Shown: positions 45,194 through 55,486, counted from the first letter of the stretch. The stretch is DNA of 64,000 nucleotides from Paenibacillus amylolyticus (GCF_029689945.1 NZ_CP121451.1:6076001-6140000); one strand, 5' to 3'. Made by a program: numbers and translations. Notes: generated by a model not told the origin, from the letters alone.

Positions 45194-47236
45194 CTACATG
45201 GCAGCGGCTTCTTCTCCCAGCGGCAGCGTGTAGTACTGCGCCTGCTGCCCTTCATGCTGCTGGTACACAACGACCAGCAGCGTCCGGCCTTTCGCGGCAA
45301 GCGGGCTGGCGCCAGCTAGCACACGCTCAAGCCGGAACGGAAGCACATCGAGTACGGTGTGCTTCTGCAGTTCCTTTTCGCCGAGACCCAGGTCGGCGAA
45401 AGCACGGGCACCCATGACCGTCTGTGCGGTCATGGCCGAGGTCATCGGCAACGCACGCGAAGCGTTGCCGTCTTCCCCGTCCGCCGCTCCATCCGCGGCG
45501 GACTCTGTTGCGTCGCCCGCAGGGAGCGACGCGGCAACCCCGGCTTCGCTGCCGATCACACCCGCCGCATCTGCGGCAGAGTTCTCCCCGGCAGCAGCCG
45601 AATTTCCCACAGCGGCACTCGCACCCGTGCCGCTGCTTTCCAACATTGCCGTGCCAGCGGCACCGGCAACACGTGGCAGACGAACGTCTTCCGGACGTTC
45701 AGCCAACGTTTTCATATAACCCGCCCACTGGTCTTTCTGGAGCGGTTCTTCCCACCAGATTTTGCGTGGTTTGTACTTGTGACCGAGGAAATAGTCCAGC
45801 TTCATCAGACCAAGCACGACATCCATATGCGGCGTGTTCCGCGACTCCAGGAAGCTGTGCAGACGCGTGAACAGATCCTCCAGCTGGTGCCCGATCTTCT
45901 GCCACCCCTGACCTTCCCAGTAATCCCCGAACGCCTGTAAGAAATCAAACGGCGAGTTGAACTCCTGCTCCATTAGATACTTCAGCGTGTGGTCCATCCG
46001 GTGTGCGTTCCAGTATTTCTCCAGCACATCTTCCAGCCGCTTCAAGCGCACAATGTCACTGAATGGCAGCACATCACTGCCCAAAATCTCATACGGCGCG
46101 TGATCCATATACGTATAGTTATACTTCTCCGCATCCAGACGCAGCCCCGTACCACGCAGCATTTTGAGGAATCCGAGTTGCAGCTCTTCCGGCCCCAGGG
46201 CAAATACATCGTTAAACGTTTTGCGGAACGTATTGTAATCTTCCTCCGGCAGTCCGGCGATGAGATCCAGATGCTGATCGATTTTGCCGCTGGCTTTCAC
46301 CTTGTTTACGGTACGGCTCAGCTTCGTAAAGTTCTGGCGACGTTTCACCAGTTCATTCGTTGGATCATTCGTGGACTGAACCCCGATCTCGAAGCGGAAT
46401 GTACCCGGCGGCGCGTTCTCTGCCAAGTAGTCCAGTACTTCAGGACGCATAATGTCTGCCGTAATTTCAAACTGGAACACCGTTCCCTGATGATTCTCAA
46501 TCAGGAATTTGAACATCTCCATCGCATAATCCCGCTTGATATTAAACGTGCGATCCACAAACTTGATCAGCTTCGCACCCTTCTCAATCAGGTACAGAAT
46601 GTCCGACTTTGTCCGCTCAATATCGTAATACCGCACGCCGACCTCAATACTGGACAGACAGAACTGACAACTGAACGGACAACCGCGACTGGTCTCAAAA
46701 TAAACAACCCGTTTCCCAAGCTCCGGAATATCCTCTTCAAATCGGTGCGGTGACGGCAGATCGTTCAGGTCCGCCTTCGGCCGTCCTGGCATGAGAATGA
46801 CTTCTTCCCCTTTGCGATACGCCAGTCCATAGACAAAGTGGAACTTCTTGCTTCCTTCCAGCTCCGTCAAAAGCTGATGCAACGTCTCTTCTCCTTCACC
46901 CATCACAATGAAATCGACATTCGGAATCCGGTTCATCCAATATTCAGTGTCGTAAGACACTTCCGGCCCGCCCAGCAAAATTTTCACGTCAGGCATAACC
47001 TTTTTCAGATTATCAATGACCTTGATCGTCTCTTCAATGTTCCAGATGTAACACGAGAAACCAATCACGTCCGCCCCGCGCTGGTACAGATCAGACACAA
47101 TGTTCATGACTGGGTCCTTAATCGTATACTCCGCCAAGTCAATATCAAAATCCTTCTCACTGTACGCCTTCAGACACCGCAAGGCCAAGGAGGTATGGAT
47201 GTACTTTGCATTTAAAGTAGAAAGAATAACCTTCAT
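45194..47236 (-). CDS. B12-binding radical SAM protein with DUF4080 region
   Basis: 680 residues, AAAGGTTG ahead of the ATG. N-terminal cobalamin-binding-like domain (LSTLNAKYIHTSLALRCLKAY, VIGFSCYIWN, LLGGPEVSYD), then the radical-SAM cluster motif SRGCPFSCQFCLSS (C-x3-C-x2-C) and TIM-barrel, then a C-terminal DUF4080 region. Residues about 535-615 are an Ala/Gly/Ser-rich, very GC-rich linker (AGAAGTAMLESSGTGASAAV) not expected in the family core. Reaction unknown; possibly a methyltransferase or RNA/cofactor modification. Confidence 0.85.
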   Translation of the reverse strand: MKVILSTLNAKYIHTSLALRCLKAYSEKDFDIDLAEYTIKDPVMNIVSDLYQRGADVIGFSCYIWNIEETIKVIDNLKKVMPDVKILLGGPEVSYDTEYWMNRIPNVDFIVMGEGEETLHQLLTELEGSKKFHFVYGLAYRKGEEVILMPGRPKADLNDLPSPHRFEEDIPELGKRVVYFETSRGCPFSCQFCLSSIEVGVRYYDIERTKSDILYLIEKGAKLIKFVDRTFNIKRDYAMEMFKFLIENHQGTVFQFEITADIMRPEVLDYLAENAPPGTFRFEIGVQSTNDPTNELVKRRQNFTKLSRTVNKVKASGKIDQHLDLIAGLPEEDYNTFRKTFNDVFALGPEELQLGFLKMLRGTGLRLDAEKYNYTYMDHAPYEILGSDVLPFSDIVRLKRLEDVLEKYWNAHRMDHTLKYLMEQEFNSPFDFLQAFGDYWEGQGWQKIGHQLEDLFTRLHSFLESRNTPHMDVVLGLMKLDYFLGHKYKPRKIWWEEPLQKDQWAGYMKTLAERPEDVRLPRVAGAAGTAMLESSGTGASAAVGNSAAAGENSAADAAGVIGSEAGVAASLPAGDATESAADGAADGEDGNASRALPMTSAMTAQTVMGARAFADLGLGEKELQKHTVLDVLPFRLERVLAGASPLAAKGRTLLVVVYQQHEGQQAQYYTLPLGEEAAAM

Positions 47237-47374
47237 GGTTCACAACCTTTGCCTGGACACCAGACCATATATTTTTTGGGAAAAGTAAAGCTCCACAGCC
47301 ATCCTGCCCCGGATGCTGTTCATGCAAACCTCTCTAATCATAGCCATTCCATGTCTCATGGACATATACAACTT

Positions 47375-47531
47375 TTGTCTTTCAAAGAGTGGACACGCTT
47401 TTCAAAAAGACATATACAACTCACCTACACTAAAACACAACATACAGTGTACAATCGACTAAATGAAACTACATATTGTATACACTACTGTCAGCCAATC
47501 CTAACGCCAGTGTCCACCCTTTGAAAGACAA
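47375..47531. mobile_element. MITE-like element, 157 bp with 22-bp terminal inverted repeats
   Basis: The left end TTGTCTTTCAAAGAGTGGAC... (47375-47396) and the right end (47510-47531) are inverse copies with 21 of 22 matches. The interior is AT-rich and non-coding. No clear target duplication was seen. The size and perfect ends fit a non-autonomous miniature element; no transposase is present. Confidence 0.55.
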
Positions 47532-48035
47532 TTTACCTTCTTTTGTCCATAGTACAGAGACATACCCTAGTCCAAGTCCATTTCAAACTCAACTTTAACT
47601 TGTAAAGACTTCATTCGCATTCGATCCACGACTCGTTATTCGCCTCTTACTATCTTGAACCTTTGGGCTTCATGCATAAGGCTTGAGCCTCGTGACTCGA
47701 ACCTCTGCCAATCGCTTCCCCGTATCATGGATAAACCATCGAACTCTTACTAGAGCGTGTCTTCAAACTCAGACAAGTGATACGTTGAAGGATGTCAGGT
47801 CCAAAAGCTCTTGAGGTCCAGATTGGCCGATTCTGGCGTGTGGTCCCGACGATGTTCTAAGGAACCGAGGACAAGTTATTTGGCCGTCGGGTCCTCCTTT
47901 TAATTTGTAAGGAACATCAGACACGCTTCAAAGACCTGAAAGCGCGAATGTAACAACAACTTACACTCCATCCCAACCAGCCACACTCACTCATAATGGA
48001 TCATACTCATTCATACCTGCTTATACCTTCTCGTA
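47532..48035. other. Intergenic region with a long inverted repeat
   Basis: GGTCCCGACG near 47843 and CGTCGGGTCC near 47895 are inverse partners, the second running into TCCTCCTTTT, so a terminator or leader-like fold is possible. No ORF with a ribosome site was recognised. Confidence 0.35.
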
Positions 48036-49917
48036 CTATTCAAACTCGTAGAACGGATCGTCATCCGTATCGACTTCTTCGCCCGATTGCTTCTGGAAAA
48101 ATTCCAGGAACGGCAGTCCGTACTTGCGGTACTTGACCTCACCGACCCCTTTGATATCCAGCATGTCACGTTCTGTCTGTGGACATACCACACTCATCTC
48201 GCGCAGGGTCGCGTCATTGAAAATAATGTACGATGGCACATGCTCTTTCGCCGCCAGATCTCTACGGATCAGACGCAACTGCTCAAATACCGTCTCATTG
48301 ACCGCAGATGGCATCGCATCGCGACCACGACGTCCGCCGTAGTTCGTACCGGAAGCCGTTGCCGCTGTCTTGCGGACCACACGCTGCATCACTTCGCGCT
48401 GGCCTTTAAGTACTTCCACCGCCAGTGGCTGCGAAACGAACGACCGGATACTGTCCCTCGGACAGCATCAGATATCCTTCCGATACCATCACGTTGATAA
48501 TCTCCGATATTTCGCGCTCTGTCCGATTGCCCATCACACCGTAGGTTGGCAGAGAGTTGAAGCCGTAATCAAGCACTTTTTTGGCACGTGAACCTTTGAG
48601 CACCGAAGCGACCAGCGATACACCATAACGTTCACGCATGCGGTGGATGCAGCTGAATATTTTCTGCGCATCAATCGTCATATCAACCAGCTCACGGTCG
48701 TCCGTACAGGAACTGCAAATACCGCAAGGCGTATCGTCATGCACCTCACCGAAATAGTCCAGCTGCGCACTGCGCAGACAGCGAGTCGTGTAACAGTAAT
48801 CCACCATCTGTTGCAGCTTCCGGTAATCATTCTGTTTGCGGTCGCCCTCCATCGGATTCTGCTCAATCAGGAACTTCTGGGTGATAATGTCCTGAGCCCC
48901 GAAGAGTAAAATGCACTGACTTGGCTCTCCGTCCCGTCCCGCACGCCCCGCTTCCTGCACGTATGCTTCCATGTTCTTCGGCATGCTGTTATGAATCACG
49001 TAACGCACGTTCGACTTATCAATTCCCATCCCGAACGCATTCGTCGCCACCATCACCCGAATATCGTCGTACAAAAAAGCTTCCTGGCTCTGGGCCCGCT
49101 CATCGTCCGTCATTCCGGCATGATAGCGTCCTGCGGGCAATCCCGCCTGCAACAAACGCTGATGCAGATCGTCCACGTCCTTACGGGTCGCGGCGTATAC
49201 GATCCCAGGCTCGCTGGCATGCTCGCGCGCATAATTCAGGACAAAGTCCTTCTTGCTCTCGCCGCGCAGCACGCTAAACGCCAGATTATCCCGCCCAAGT
49301 CCGGTCACGTAGGTCTGCGGATCCTGCAAACGCAGCAGCCGCAGAATATCGCCCATGACCTCGGGCGTCGCTGTTGCCGTGAAGGCCGCAACCACCGGCC
49401 GCTCCGGCAAACTGTCCACAAACGGCGCTACCGCCAGGTAGCTTGTCCGAAAATCATGCCCCCACTGTGATACACAGTGGGCCTCATCCACAGCCACGCA
49501 CGAGATCGGCAAATAGCCCATCTCCTCGCGGAACCAATCCAGCTCCAGTCGCTCAGGCGCGACATCGAGCAACTTCAGCTCACCGCGCTGCGCCGCGCGG
49601 ATGCGATCATTCACTTCTTTGCCGCTTAACGTACTATTAATATACGCGGCAGCAATTCCGGCGGTCGTCAACGCATCGACCTGGTCCTTCATTAATGAAA
49701 TCAATGGAGAAACAACTAGTGTAAGACCTGAATATAACAGAGCGGGGATCTGATAACAGATCGACTTACCGCCCCCGGTTGGCATAATGCCGAGCGTATC
49801 TTCACGTTCGAGCAGGCTGGCTACAATCTTTTTCTGTCCCTCACGGAAGTCGGGGTAGCCATAATATTTTTGCAGGAGACCCTGCGCTTCTTCAATAGTA
49901 GGTGTTTGCACACTCAT
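48036..49917 (-). pseudogene. recQ: ATP-dependent DNA helicase RecQ, frameshifted before the HRDC domain
   Basis: AAGGAG precedes the ATG. Helicase motifs: [13 protein letters not shown] (I), [14 protein letters not shown] (II), FTATAT (III), GRAGRDG (VI); zinc site CGICSSC. The winged-helix ends at YPVVRF; the HRDC-bearing C-terminus ([11 protein letters not shown]...PSYIIFNDATLREMSVVCPQTERDMLDIKGVGEVKYRKYG) is in another frame. Removing one G or adding two bases near 48430 repairs it to about 626 residues. RecQ acts in recombination repair. Confidence 0.85.
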
Positions 49918-50263
49918 GTAAAGACTCCTTACTTATCACCGGTGTTCTTCCACCAGCTTGGTCCGATCCGATTCTGACATCCGAAAGCGGCTCATATGCC
50001 GCATCCTTGACAACAAAATGGCGTTCTCATGACTTGTCCGTCAAGCAAACGCCGCTCCCTTTAGTTTAACGGCCCAGCCCCGAATGAGCAACCGCGTTTT
50101 ACTGTAAAACGTTCGAATCGGCTTCATTAAAATAAAAACAACCGTCCTGCCCCAGTCGGACAAAACGATTGCTTTAAACTTTGATTCACGAACCACACTC
50201 ATATCCCGCTAGTATACCCGTGCCAATTCATCTGGTGAACCTAATACACTTTATAACTTCCCT
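49918..50263. other. Intergenic region upstream of recQ
   Basis: Probably holds the recQ promoter. Minus-strand GTCC ... GGAC with TTGTTTTTATTTT near 50130-50180 looks like the terminator of the Rpn-like gene. No ORF recognised. Confidence 0.4.
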
Positions 50264-50988
50264 TTAATCTTTTAACGACTCTACCTCAGACTCCGGCAAG
50301 CCACTAGCCTTGGCAATAAATGAAACTTTAATACCTAGTGAGAGCATGTTTCTTGCTATTTCAAGAGCTTTTTTACGTTCTCCCTTTTCCGTAGCCCACT
50401 CAATCATGGAAGCTTCATCATGCAAATACTTCTGCCGCTCTTCATACAAACGACGTGCTTCCCGATCCTGACTCAAAACTCCAGCGTATCCATCGCCTTC
50501 TTCAAAGTAGATTCATTCATTTGCAACACCTCCCAATTGGATTTGTCAGCACCTTTCAGGAACAAGAGCCAGTTAATCAGTCCACCTGCCATCGGAACGG
50601 ATCGATCATCCAGTTTCGACAGTTCCATGAAATGCACTTCAAGATCATCACTAAGTTCAAGTCCGGTGTGGTCTTCCCTCAGATGAAACACATTATGATA
50701 ACGCTCATTTGTGATAAACGAGTAATTCAAAATATTAATGGTCACACACTTTTTCAGTTCCTTATACGTTTGGCCTTCCTGCAACTGACTGGAATAACGC
50801 TTGCTCCAATAGTATAGGGTCCGCTTTTCAATATCGTATTTATTAAATAACTGCATCTCAATGTTAATTAATTTACCTTCAGCTGTTTTCGCCCAAATAT
50901 CAAATATGGACTGTTTATCGAGTGTCTGACCATCAACTCCGTTTCTTTCTATATATACCACGCTTATTGTGACTAATTGCAGCATCAA
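50264..50988 (-). pseudogene. Rpn/PD-(D/E)XK transposase-like nuclease, truncated and frameshifted
   Basis: The product matches the Rpn family (PDDEXK_2): KQSIFDIWAKTAEGKLINIEMQLFNKYDIEKRTLYYWSKRYSSQLQEG, containing the D and E-x-Q catalytic elements. The N-terminal 40-50 residues of normal members are absent. A break at 50474 (GAGTTTTGA, one T short) separates the C-terminal tail LSQDREARRLYEERQKYLHDEASMIEWATEKGERKKALEIARNML. Intact Rpn proteins promote recombination. A 23-codon start-less remnant (51027-51098, ending YIQDLKKLGK) lies upstream. Confidence 0.75.
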
Positions 50989-51259
50989 CTTCCTTTGTTT
51001 AGGTTAAACATTCCCCAACAATCTATTTATTTCCCCAGCTTCTTCAAGTCCTGAATGTACAAACCATACCCTCTCCATCCATCATATTTAGCTCCGCTTT
51101 AATTGTGGTTTATTTTAACTTATTTGTTATTAATCAATAAACATAGTGTGTTACCATCAATTAACGAATAGCTTAAAGAGAAAACCTTGGCATATCTACA
51201 TCTACATATCGATTTCCTTAGTGTTCCTAACCAACACCTTCAAAGGAGCGTAATTTATT

Positions 51260-51784
51260 ATGAAACAACAACATCCTCATGGGATTAATCCTTCAAACAA
51301 ATCAACATCTAAGTCATGGATTACCCGACACCCGATTCTCACTACATTTACATTATTGATCCTTGTGCTGTTTACTTCCGTATTCCTCTATTTCTGGTTC
51401 CGTCCATACTTCTCCACATTTGACCGTTCCGAGCTGGGAGATCTGAATTATTCCATGCCTTCGCGTAACGGTGAATATACTGCAGAGATGTACGGTGTAC
51501 CTTACGGTGGTGCGGCAGGTGGCGTTACGATCTGGGTCGATGTGAAAAAGACGAATGCCCCTGAGGACTCCACGGTAAAAACGATCTATCGCGCCGAGCA
51601 CCACGGGAATAACCATCTCGAATGGGAAAGTGAAAATACACTCCGAATTGAAAACTGGAATGAATATACGGATGAGAGCATTACGCTTAACCTTGATGAG
51701 GAAATATATGATGGATGGGGCTGGGCGTGTAAGAGCTTACGGATGAAGAACCAGTATGTGCGCTGCCTGGCACCCGAAAAGTAA
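51260..51784 (+). CDS. Membrane-anchored DUF5412-like protein
   Basis: 174 residues, AAAGGAG at 51242. A cytoplasmic N-terminus is followed by one membrane helix (ILTTFTLLILVLFTSVFLYFWF) and an extracytoplasmic domain with YSMPSRNGEYTAEMYGVPYGGAAGGVTIWVDV and LEWESENTLRIENW. The pattern (S-x-N-G-x-Y-x-A, G-G-x-x-h-x-V-x-V, h-x-W-x-x-x-x-T-h-x-I) fits my memory of DUF5412. Function unknown. Confidence 0.65.
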   Translation: MKQQHPHGINPSNKSTSKSWITRHPILTTFTLLILVLFTSVFLYFWFRPYFSTFDRSELGDLNYSMPSRNGEYTAEMYGVPYGGAAGGVTIWVDVKKTNAPEDSTVKTIYRAEHHGNNHLEWESENTLRIENWNEYTDESITLNLDEEIYDGWGWACKSLRMKNQYVRCLAPEK

Positions 51785-51961
51785 AAGTAGCTTAACAGCT
51801 AAATGACGGCCCTGATGCTCGGCTCTCACCTTGAAGCGGCATTTTCACTGCAACGCACACCAGAAGTTCTACGCTGTATATCCTTGTGAAATTTTCACCA
51901 ATATTTATTTTCATTTCCAGTACACCATGACAGGAGATACTCTCGCGGTACGAGAAGCGTA

Positions 51962-51996
51962 AAAAGCCCCACTCACCGGCTCTTTCGGTCAGTGGG
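51962..51996 (-). terminator. Terminator
   Basis: Minus-strand GCCCCACTGACCG and CGGTGAGTGGGGC followed by TTTTTA. It faces the leftward glycosylation genes, beyond the repeat tract. The DNA between 51785 and 51960 shows nothing else. Confidence 0.65.
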
Positions 51997-52089
51997 GCTG
52001 CTCTTGTTCTTTAACAACTTCGTATCTATCAGACTTAAAACGTATGGCAGTATTATCATTTATCTATCATATCTATGATACCTCATAAT

Positions 52090-52220
52090 CTGCTTCTGCT
52101 TCTGCTTCTGCTTCTGCTTCTGCTTCTGCTTCTGCTTCTGCTTCTGCTTCTGCTTCTGCTTCTGCTTCTGCTTCTGCTTCTGCTTCTGCTTCTGCTTCTG
52201 CTTCTGCTTCTGCTTCTGCT
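52090..52220. repeat. Hexanucleotide microsatellite (CTGCTT)n
   Basis: About 22 uninterrupted copies of CTGCTT in 131 bp. It is bounded by stops or unrelated sequence on both strands, so coding (poly-Leu, or Ala-Glu on the other strand) is unlikely. It lies 210 bp downstream of the TPR-glycosyltransferase gene; 52221-52429 holds no gene. Confidence 0.9.
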
Positions 52221-52429
52221 CGCAATTGTGAATTACACTTTATTTCCACTCAACACTTATTTACAGCACTGATCCGTACTATCGTATCCTACAGCAACGA
52301 TTTGCTTTTGTTATCCTTTTGTTGTCCTTTCACTTCTCCTTTTATCTATTTTCTGTATCTCTACTTCTGGTTCAAGTTCCGCTGTACTCATCTGTCCTGA
52401 TTCGTCCTTGCGCGAGCCTATCCCTCTTC

Positions 52430-53561
52430 CTACTTACGAGGTGACACCTCACCACGGTCTTCCCGCTCCTTCATCTCTTTACGCACTACAACTTCGAGCT
52501 TCTGCCGATTGGCAAGCAATCCGGGATCATTGGGCAAATACTCACGAGCTTTGGTGTTATACTTCAATGCCTGTTCCCAGTTACCCAGATGGGCATAACA
52601 AAGGGAAAGCCGGGCATGTGGCAACCAAGTGCGGCAAGCCACAGGCACCGGGCGCAGACCCGGATCGCGGCTGCTCACGTCCACCGCCTGCATATACCAA
52701 TAGATCGCCGAAACGGGTTCCTGCCGTTCATGGAAACAGGCCGCAATGGCGCAACAGAAATCGGCATGTGGCAGGTCATATTGGAACGACCGCAACAATG
52801 CGCCGAGCTTACGGCCCGGCTCGCCAAGCCGCTCATGACATTCCGCCAAACGCGCACAGGCAATGAGACAATCCTCGCGGTAACCGCTTGGCTGCTCCAG
52901 CAGCTTCGCATAACCACGTGCCGCCGCTGCATACTGCTTGCGGTCATAACATTCGCCTGCATAATAGAACAGCAGGCGACCTTGGGCTACGCCCTCTTCG
53001 GCGATCCATTTGCGCAGAATGCGCACATTTCGCGCCGAATGATGTCCCGCTTCGCGGCGATGCGTGACGGCAATATCTGCCGTGATGACCTCGCCCCGCG
53101 GGAAGCTAAGCTGCTCATGCGAGCCGGCCATGCCAGCGGCACCCGGCGTCCCGCTTGACGAGGCGGAGCCGTCGGTCGGTCACAAGCGGACTTCCCTCGG
53201 GCCCCTCGGCCAGCGTATAGTTCAAGATCACAGCCGCCGTCTCCCCCTCAGACGGCAACTGCTGCTTCAGCACTGCAAGTTTCGCCCGTTCCGCGGGCAG
53301 CAGCACATCATCCGCATCCAGCCACAGGATATATTCCTGCGTGGCCTTGACGAATGACTCATTCCGCGCTGCGGCAAAGTCATCCTTCCATTCATACGTG
53401 TAGACCTGGTTGGTATACTCCGCAGCAATGTCCATCGTACGATCCGATGAACCGGTATCCACAATGACAATCTCGTCCGCGATGCCAGCAACCGAGTCGA
53501 GACAGCGCGCCAGCGTGCGTTCTTCGTTCTTCACAATCATGCACAGACTGATGGTGATCAC
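52430..53561 (-). pseudogene. Family 2 glycosyltransferase with TPR repeats, frameshifted
   Basis: Starts with a GTG at 53561 (site AAGGGG). GT2 domain: TISLCMIVKNEERTLARCLDSVAGIADEIVIVDTGSSDRT, KDDFAAARNESF, LWLDADDVL (the DxD motif). After CRWHGR the sequence continues in another frame as HEQLSFPRG and a TPR-type helical region (AAARGYAKLLEQPSGYREDCLIACARLAECHERLG). Removing one base, or adding two, near 53116 repairs it. Such SunS-like enzymes glycosylate peptides or flagellin. It sits in a glycosylation cluster. Confidence 0.75.
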
Positions 53562-53810
53562 GTTTTGAGCCCCTTCCTGTCGTACGCGTATTGCGAAATG
53601 TCATAACGGCTTTGTCGCTTCATTGACCAGGTACTTCAAACAATGTACTAACTTTTGGTATCTGGAACTTAGTACCGGTACATTTGGCTGCCTCAAACAC
53701 ACGATTAATTTGTATCCCAGGATCATCAGCTATATCGCTACAAGCAACTGCCTTCATACGCTCACTCCCACAAATCTCAAAGTTCGATAAAGAATACATA
53801 TCATTCTCAC
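53562..53810. other. Intergenic region upstream of the TPR-glycosyltransferase
   Basis: No gene with a ribosome site seen; an overlapping leftward open frame (53620-53856) lacks support. Probably promoter plus the left part of the repeat described next. Confidence 0.35.
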
Positions 53811-54010
53811 TGTGGCTAACGAACCGTGGTAACGCTATTCGGTGTATTTCAGCCACTTGGAAAATCTAACGAATCTGAGGCGCGCTATTTATGCTTTTCA
53901 GGCATCTTTTCCCCGTTTATCGCAGCTTTTGGGTGAAATAGCGTCGCTGAGATTCGTTACATTTTTCCCCTCTCGAAAATCACCAATATAAGGCGTGTGA
54001 GATTCGTTAG
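53811..54010. repeat. Nested palindromic repeat (REP-like)
   Basis: Sequences related to TAACGAATCTGAGGCGCGCT occur as direct copies at about 53812 and 53867 and inverted at about 53936-53959 and 53995-54009. The inner pair forms a 93-bp element with imperfect 24-bp ends. I recognise this TAACGAATCT-type unit as common between genes in Paenibacillus. Confidence 0.6.
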
Positions 54011-54217
54011 AACATAGGGTAGCTTTGTTGTCACACAAAAACATCAGTGGAATAGCCCGATCTCCTTCACAAGGAGAAGCTAATGTTGCTCCAGAGCGCC
54101 CACGCCTTCTCATTTACTCTGGCAGGCTACTTTCCCTAGTCCTACAATTTGGCGTTTTCGTCTACCTGTGCTTGTGCCTGTACCTTCGCAGTTTCTTACA
54201 ACACAGTTGCAGTGTTC

Positions 54218-54520
54218 TTGGGTTTGGGTTTGGGTTTGGGTTTGGGTTTGGCTTTGGCTTTGACTTTGGCTTTGGCTTTGGCTTTGGCTTTGGCTTTGGC
54301 TTTGGCTTTGGCTTTAGCTTTAGCTTTAGCTTTAGCTTTAGCTTTGGCTTTGGCTTTGGCTTTGGCTTTGGCTTTGGCTTTGGCTTTGGCTTTGGCTTTG
54401 GCTTTGGCTTTGGCTTTGACTTTGGCTTTGACTTTGGCTTTGGCTTTGACTTTGGCTTTGGCTTTGACTTTGGCTTTGGCTTTGGCTTTGGCTTTAGCTT
54501 TGGCTTTAGCTTTGCTTTAG
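54218..54520. repeat. Imperfect hexanucleotide tract (TTTGGC)n
   Basis: About 50 copies of TTTGGC over 300 bp with blocks of variants TTTGGG, TTTGAC and TTTAGC. The TTT is invariant while the other triplet changes, mostly as G to A or C to G. On the minus strand it would read Ala-Lys repeats, but no supported ORF surrounds it. Confidence 0.85.
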
Positions 54521-54532
54521 GTTTTGGATCTT

Positions 54533-54573
54533 TAGCTCTTTGGCTCTTTGGCTCTTTGGCTCTTTGGCTCTTT
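54533..54573. repeat. Octanucleotide tract (TGGCTCTT)n
   Basis: Five near-perfect copies of an 8-bp unit directly follow the hexanucleotide tract. A period of 8 rules out coding selection. Confidence 0.8.
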
Positions 54574-54739
54574 GCTTTTTGCTCTTTGGCTATTTGCTCT
54601 TGGCTCTTTGCTTCTGGGTCTAGCCTTTCTCCTTAACTTCGACTCCAGCCGTGCTCCACCCTAGCCTCTGTGTCCCCTGCCTTGCCACCGGCCCTATTCC
54701 TTTTCCTTTTCCTTCCCCAACTCCCCTCTACCTTCACCT

Positions 54740-55486
54740 CTACCCTTCCCCACTCTCCTGGCGGCGAAGTCGTTTCACCTGTTCCACCGCACTGTCCAGT
54801 GCCTTCTTGCGCTGCTTCATTACGCGGAGGTGATTCTGCTCCACCTCGGTAAAATGCATATGATCCAGCTTCATCCACGCCAGCAGTTGATCCAAAGTCG
54901 GTGACATATGCAGTTGTGTTGTCCGCCGTTTACGGGCCACGCAACATAGATATTTATGATGAACTTCGAGTTTCAAGACTTCAAAATATGGCATCAGGGT
55001 CATCGCCAGGCTTCCTGCATAGAAGGTCTGCTTGTGGTCATAGAACGGATGATACCCATACGGCACGGTTATAACCAGCGTCCCATCTTCTTGCAGCAGC
55101 CGATGAATCTGGACCAACAACGTCTCTGGATGGGCAAAATGCTCCAACACTTCTCCAAGCAGCACCGTATCAAAGGTCGTTCTTGCTTTCCATTGCGTAA
55201 TATCCAGCATTCGAAAATCCACATTCTTCTGGACTGGCCGGGATTCTTTGGCAAGCTCTCCTTGGGCATACCGGATACTATCTTCCTCCAGATCGATACC
55301 AGTGACACGAAATCCTTCCCGTGCTAGCAAAATAGAGGTAATTCCCTGACTGCATCCGACATCCAGAATACGATGGCCTGTTGCCTCACGGCACATCCAG
55401 TGGACACGCGTCCTCGTTGCTTCATGAGAATCTTCCGAATTAATCTCGCCATAGTAACGTTCACTTACACGGTCATGATTTGCCAT
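54740..55486 (-). CDS. Class I SAM-dependent methyltransferase
   Basis: 248 residues from the ATG at 55486 (GGGAG at ideal spacing; an ATG 6 nt earlier is worse). Motif I ILDVGCSQGITSILLA, motif II region VTGIDLEED, VLLGEVLEHFAHPETLL, LVITVPYG. Likely modifies a sugar or glycan in the surface-glycosylation cluster. It overlaps the end of the dehydrogenase gene by about 14 bp, so it is in the same operon. Confidence 0.85.
   Translation of the reverse strand: MANHDRVSERYYGEINSEDSHEATRTRVHWMCREATGHRILDVGCSQGITSILLAREGFRVTGIDLEEDSIRYAQGELAKESRPVQKNVDFRMLDITQWKARTTFDTVLLGEVLEHFAHPETLLVQIHRLLQEDGTLVITVPYGYHPFYDHKQTFYAGSLAMTLMPYFEVLKLEVHHKYLCCVARKRRTTQLHMSPTLDQLLAWMKLDHMHFTEVEQNHLRVMKQRKKALDSAVEQVKRLRRQESGEG

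Noticed and set aside
45357..45940. Overlapping rightward ORFs opposite the radical-SAM gene
   Set aside because: Shadows of the GC-rich linker region of the real gene on the opposite strand.
47680..47730. tRNA-like GTTCGAGTC sequence
   Set aside because: No acceptor stem or anticodon arm could be formed around it.
52075..52272. Poly-leucine ORF over the CTGCTT tract
   Set aside because: It is a by-product of the microsatellite; no ribosome site, and flanks show no coding character.
53620..53856. Leftward ORF of 78 codons
   Set aside because: GTG start without a ribosome site; overlaps the repeat region and has no recognisable content.
54149..54520. Ala-Lys (histone H1-like) repeat protein on the minus strand
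   Set aside because: The frame is attractive (AK/PK/VK), but it is broken at the upstream end by irregular spacing and lacks a start and ribosome site.
54025..54636. Long Phe-Gly or Ala-Leu repeat ORFs on the plus strand
   Set aside because: Produced by the hexanucleotide tract being free of stops in several frames; adjoining octamer repeats break any frame, and there is no start site.
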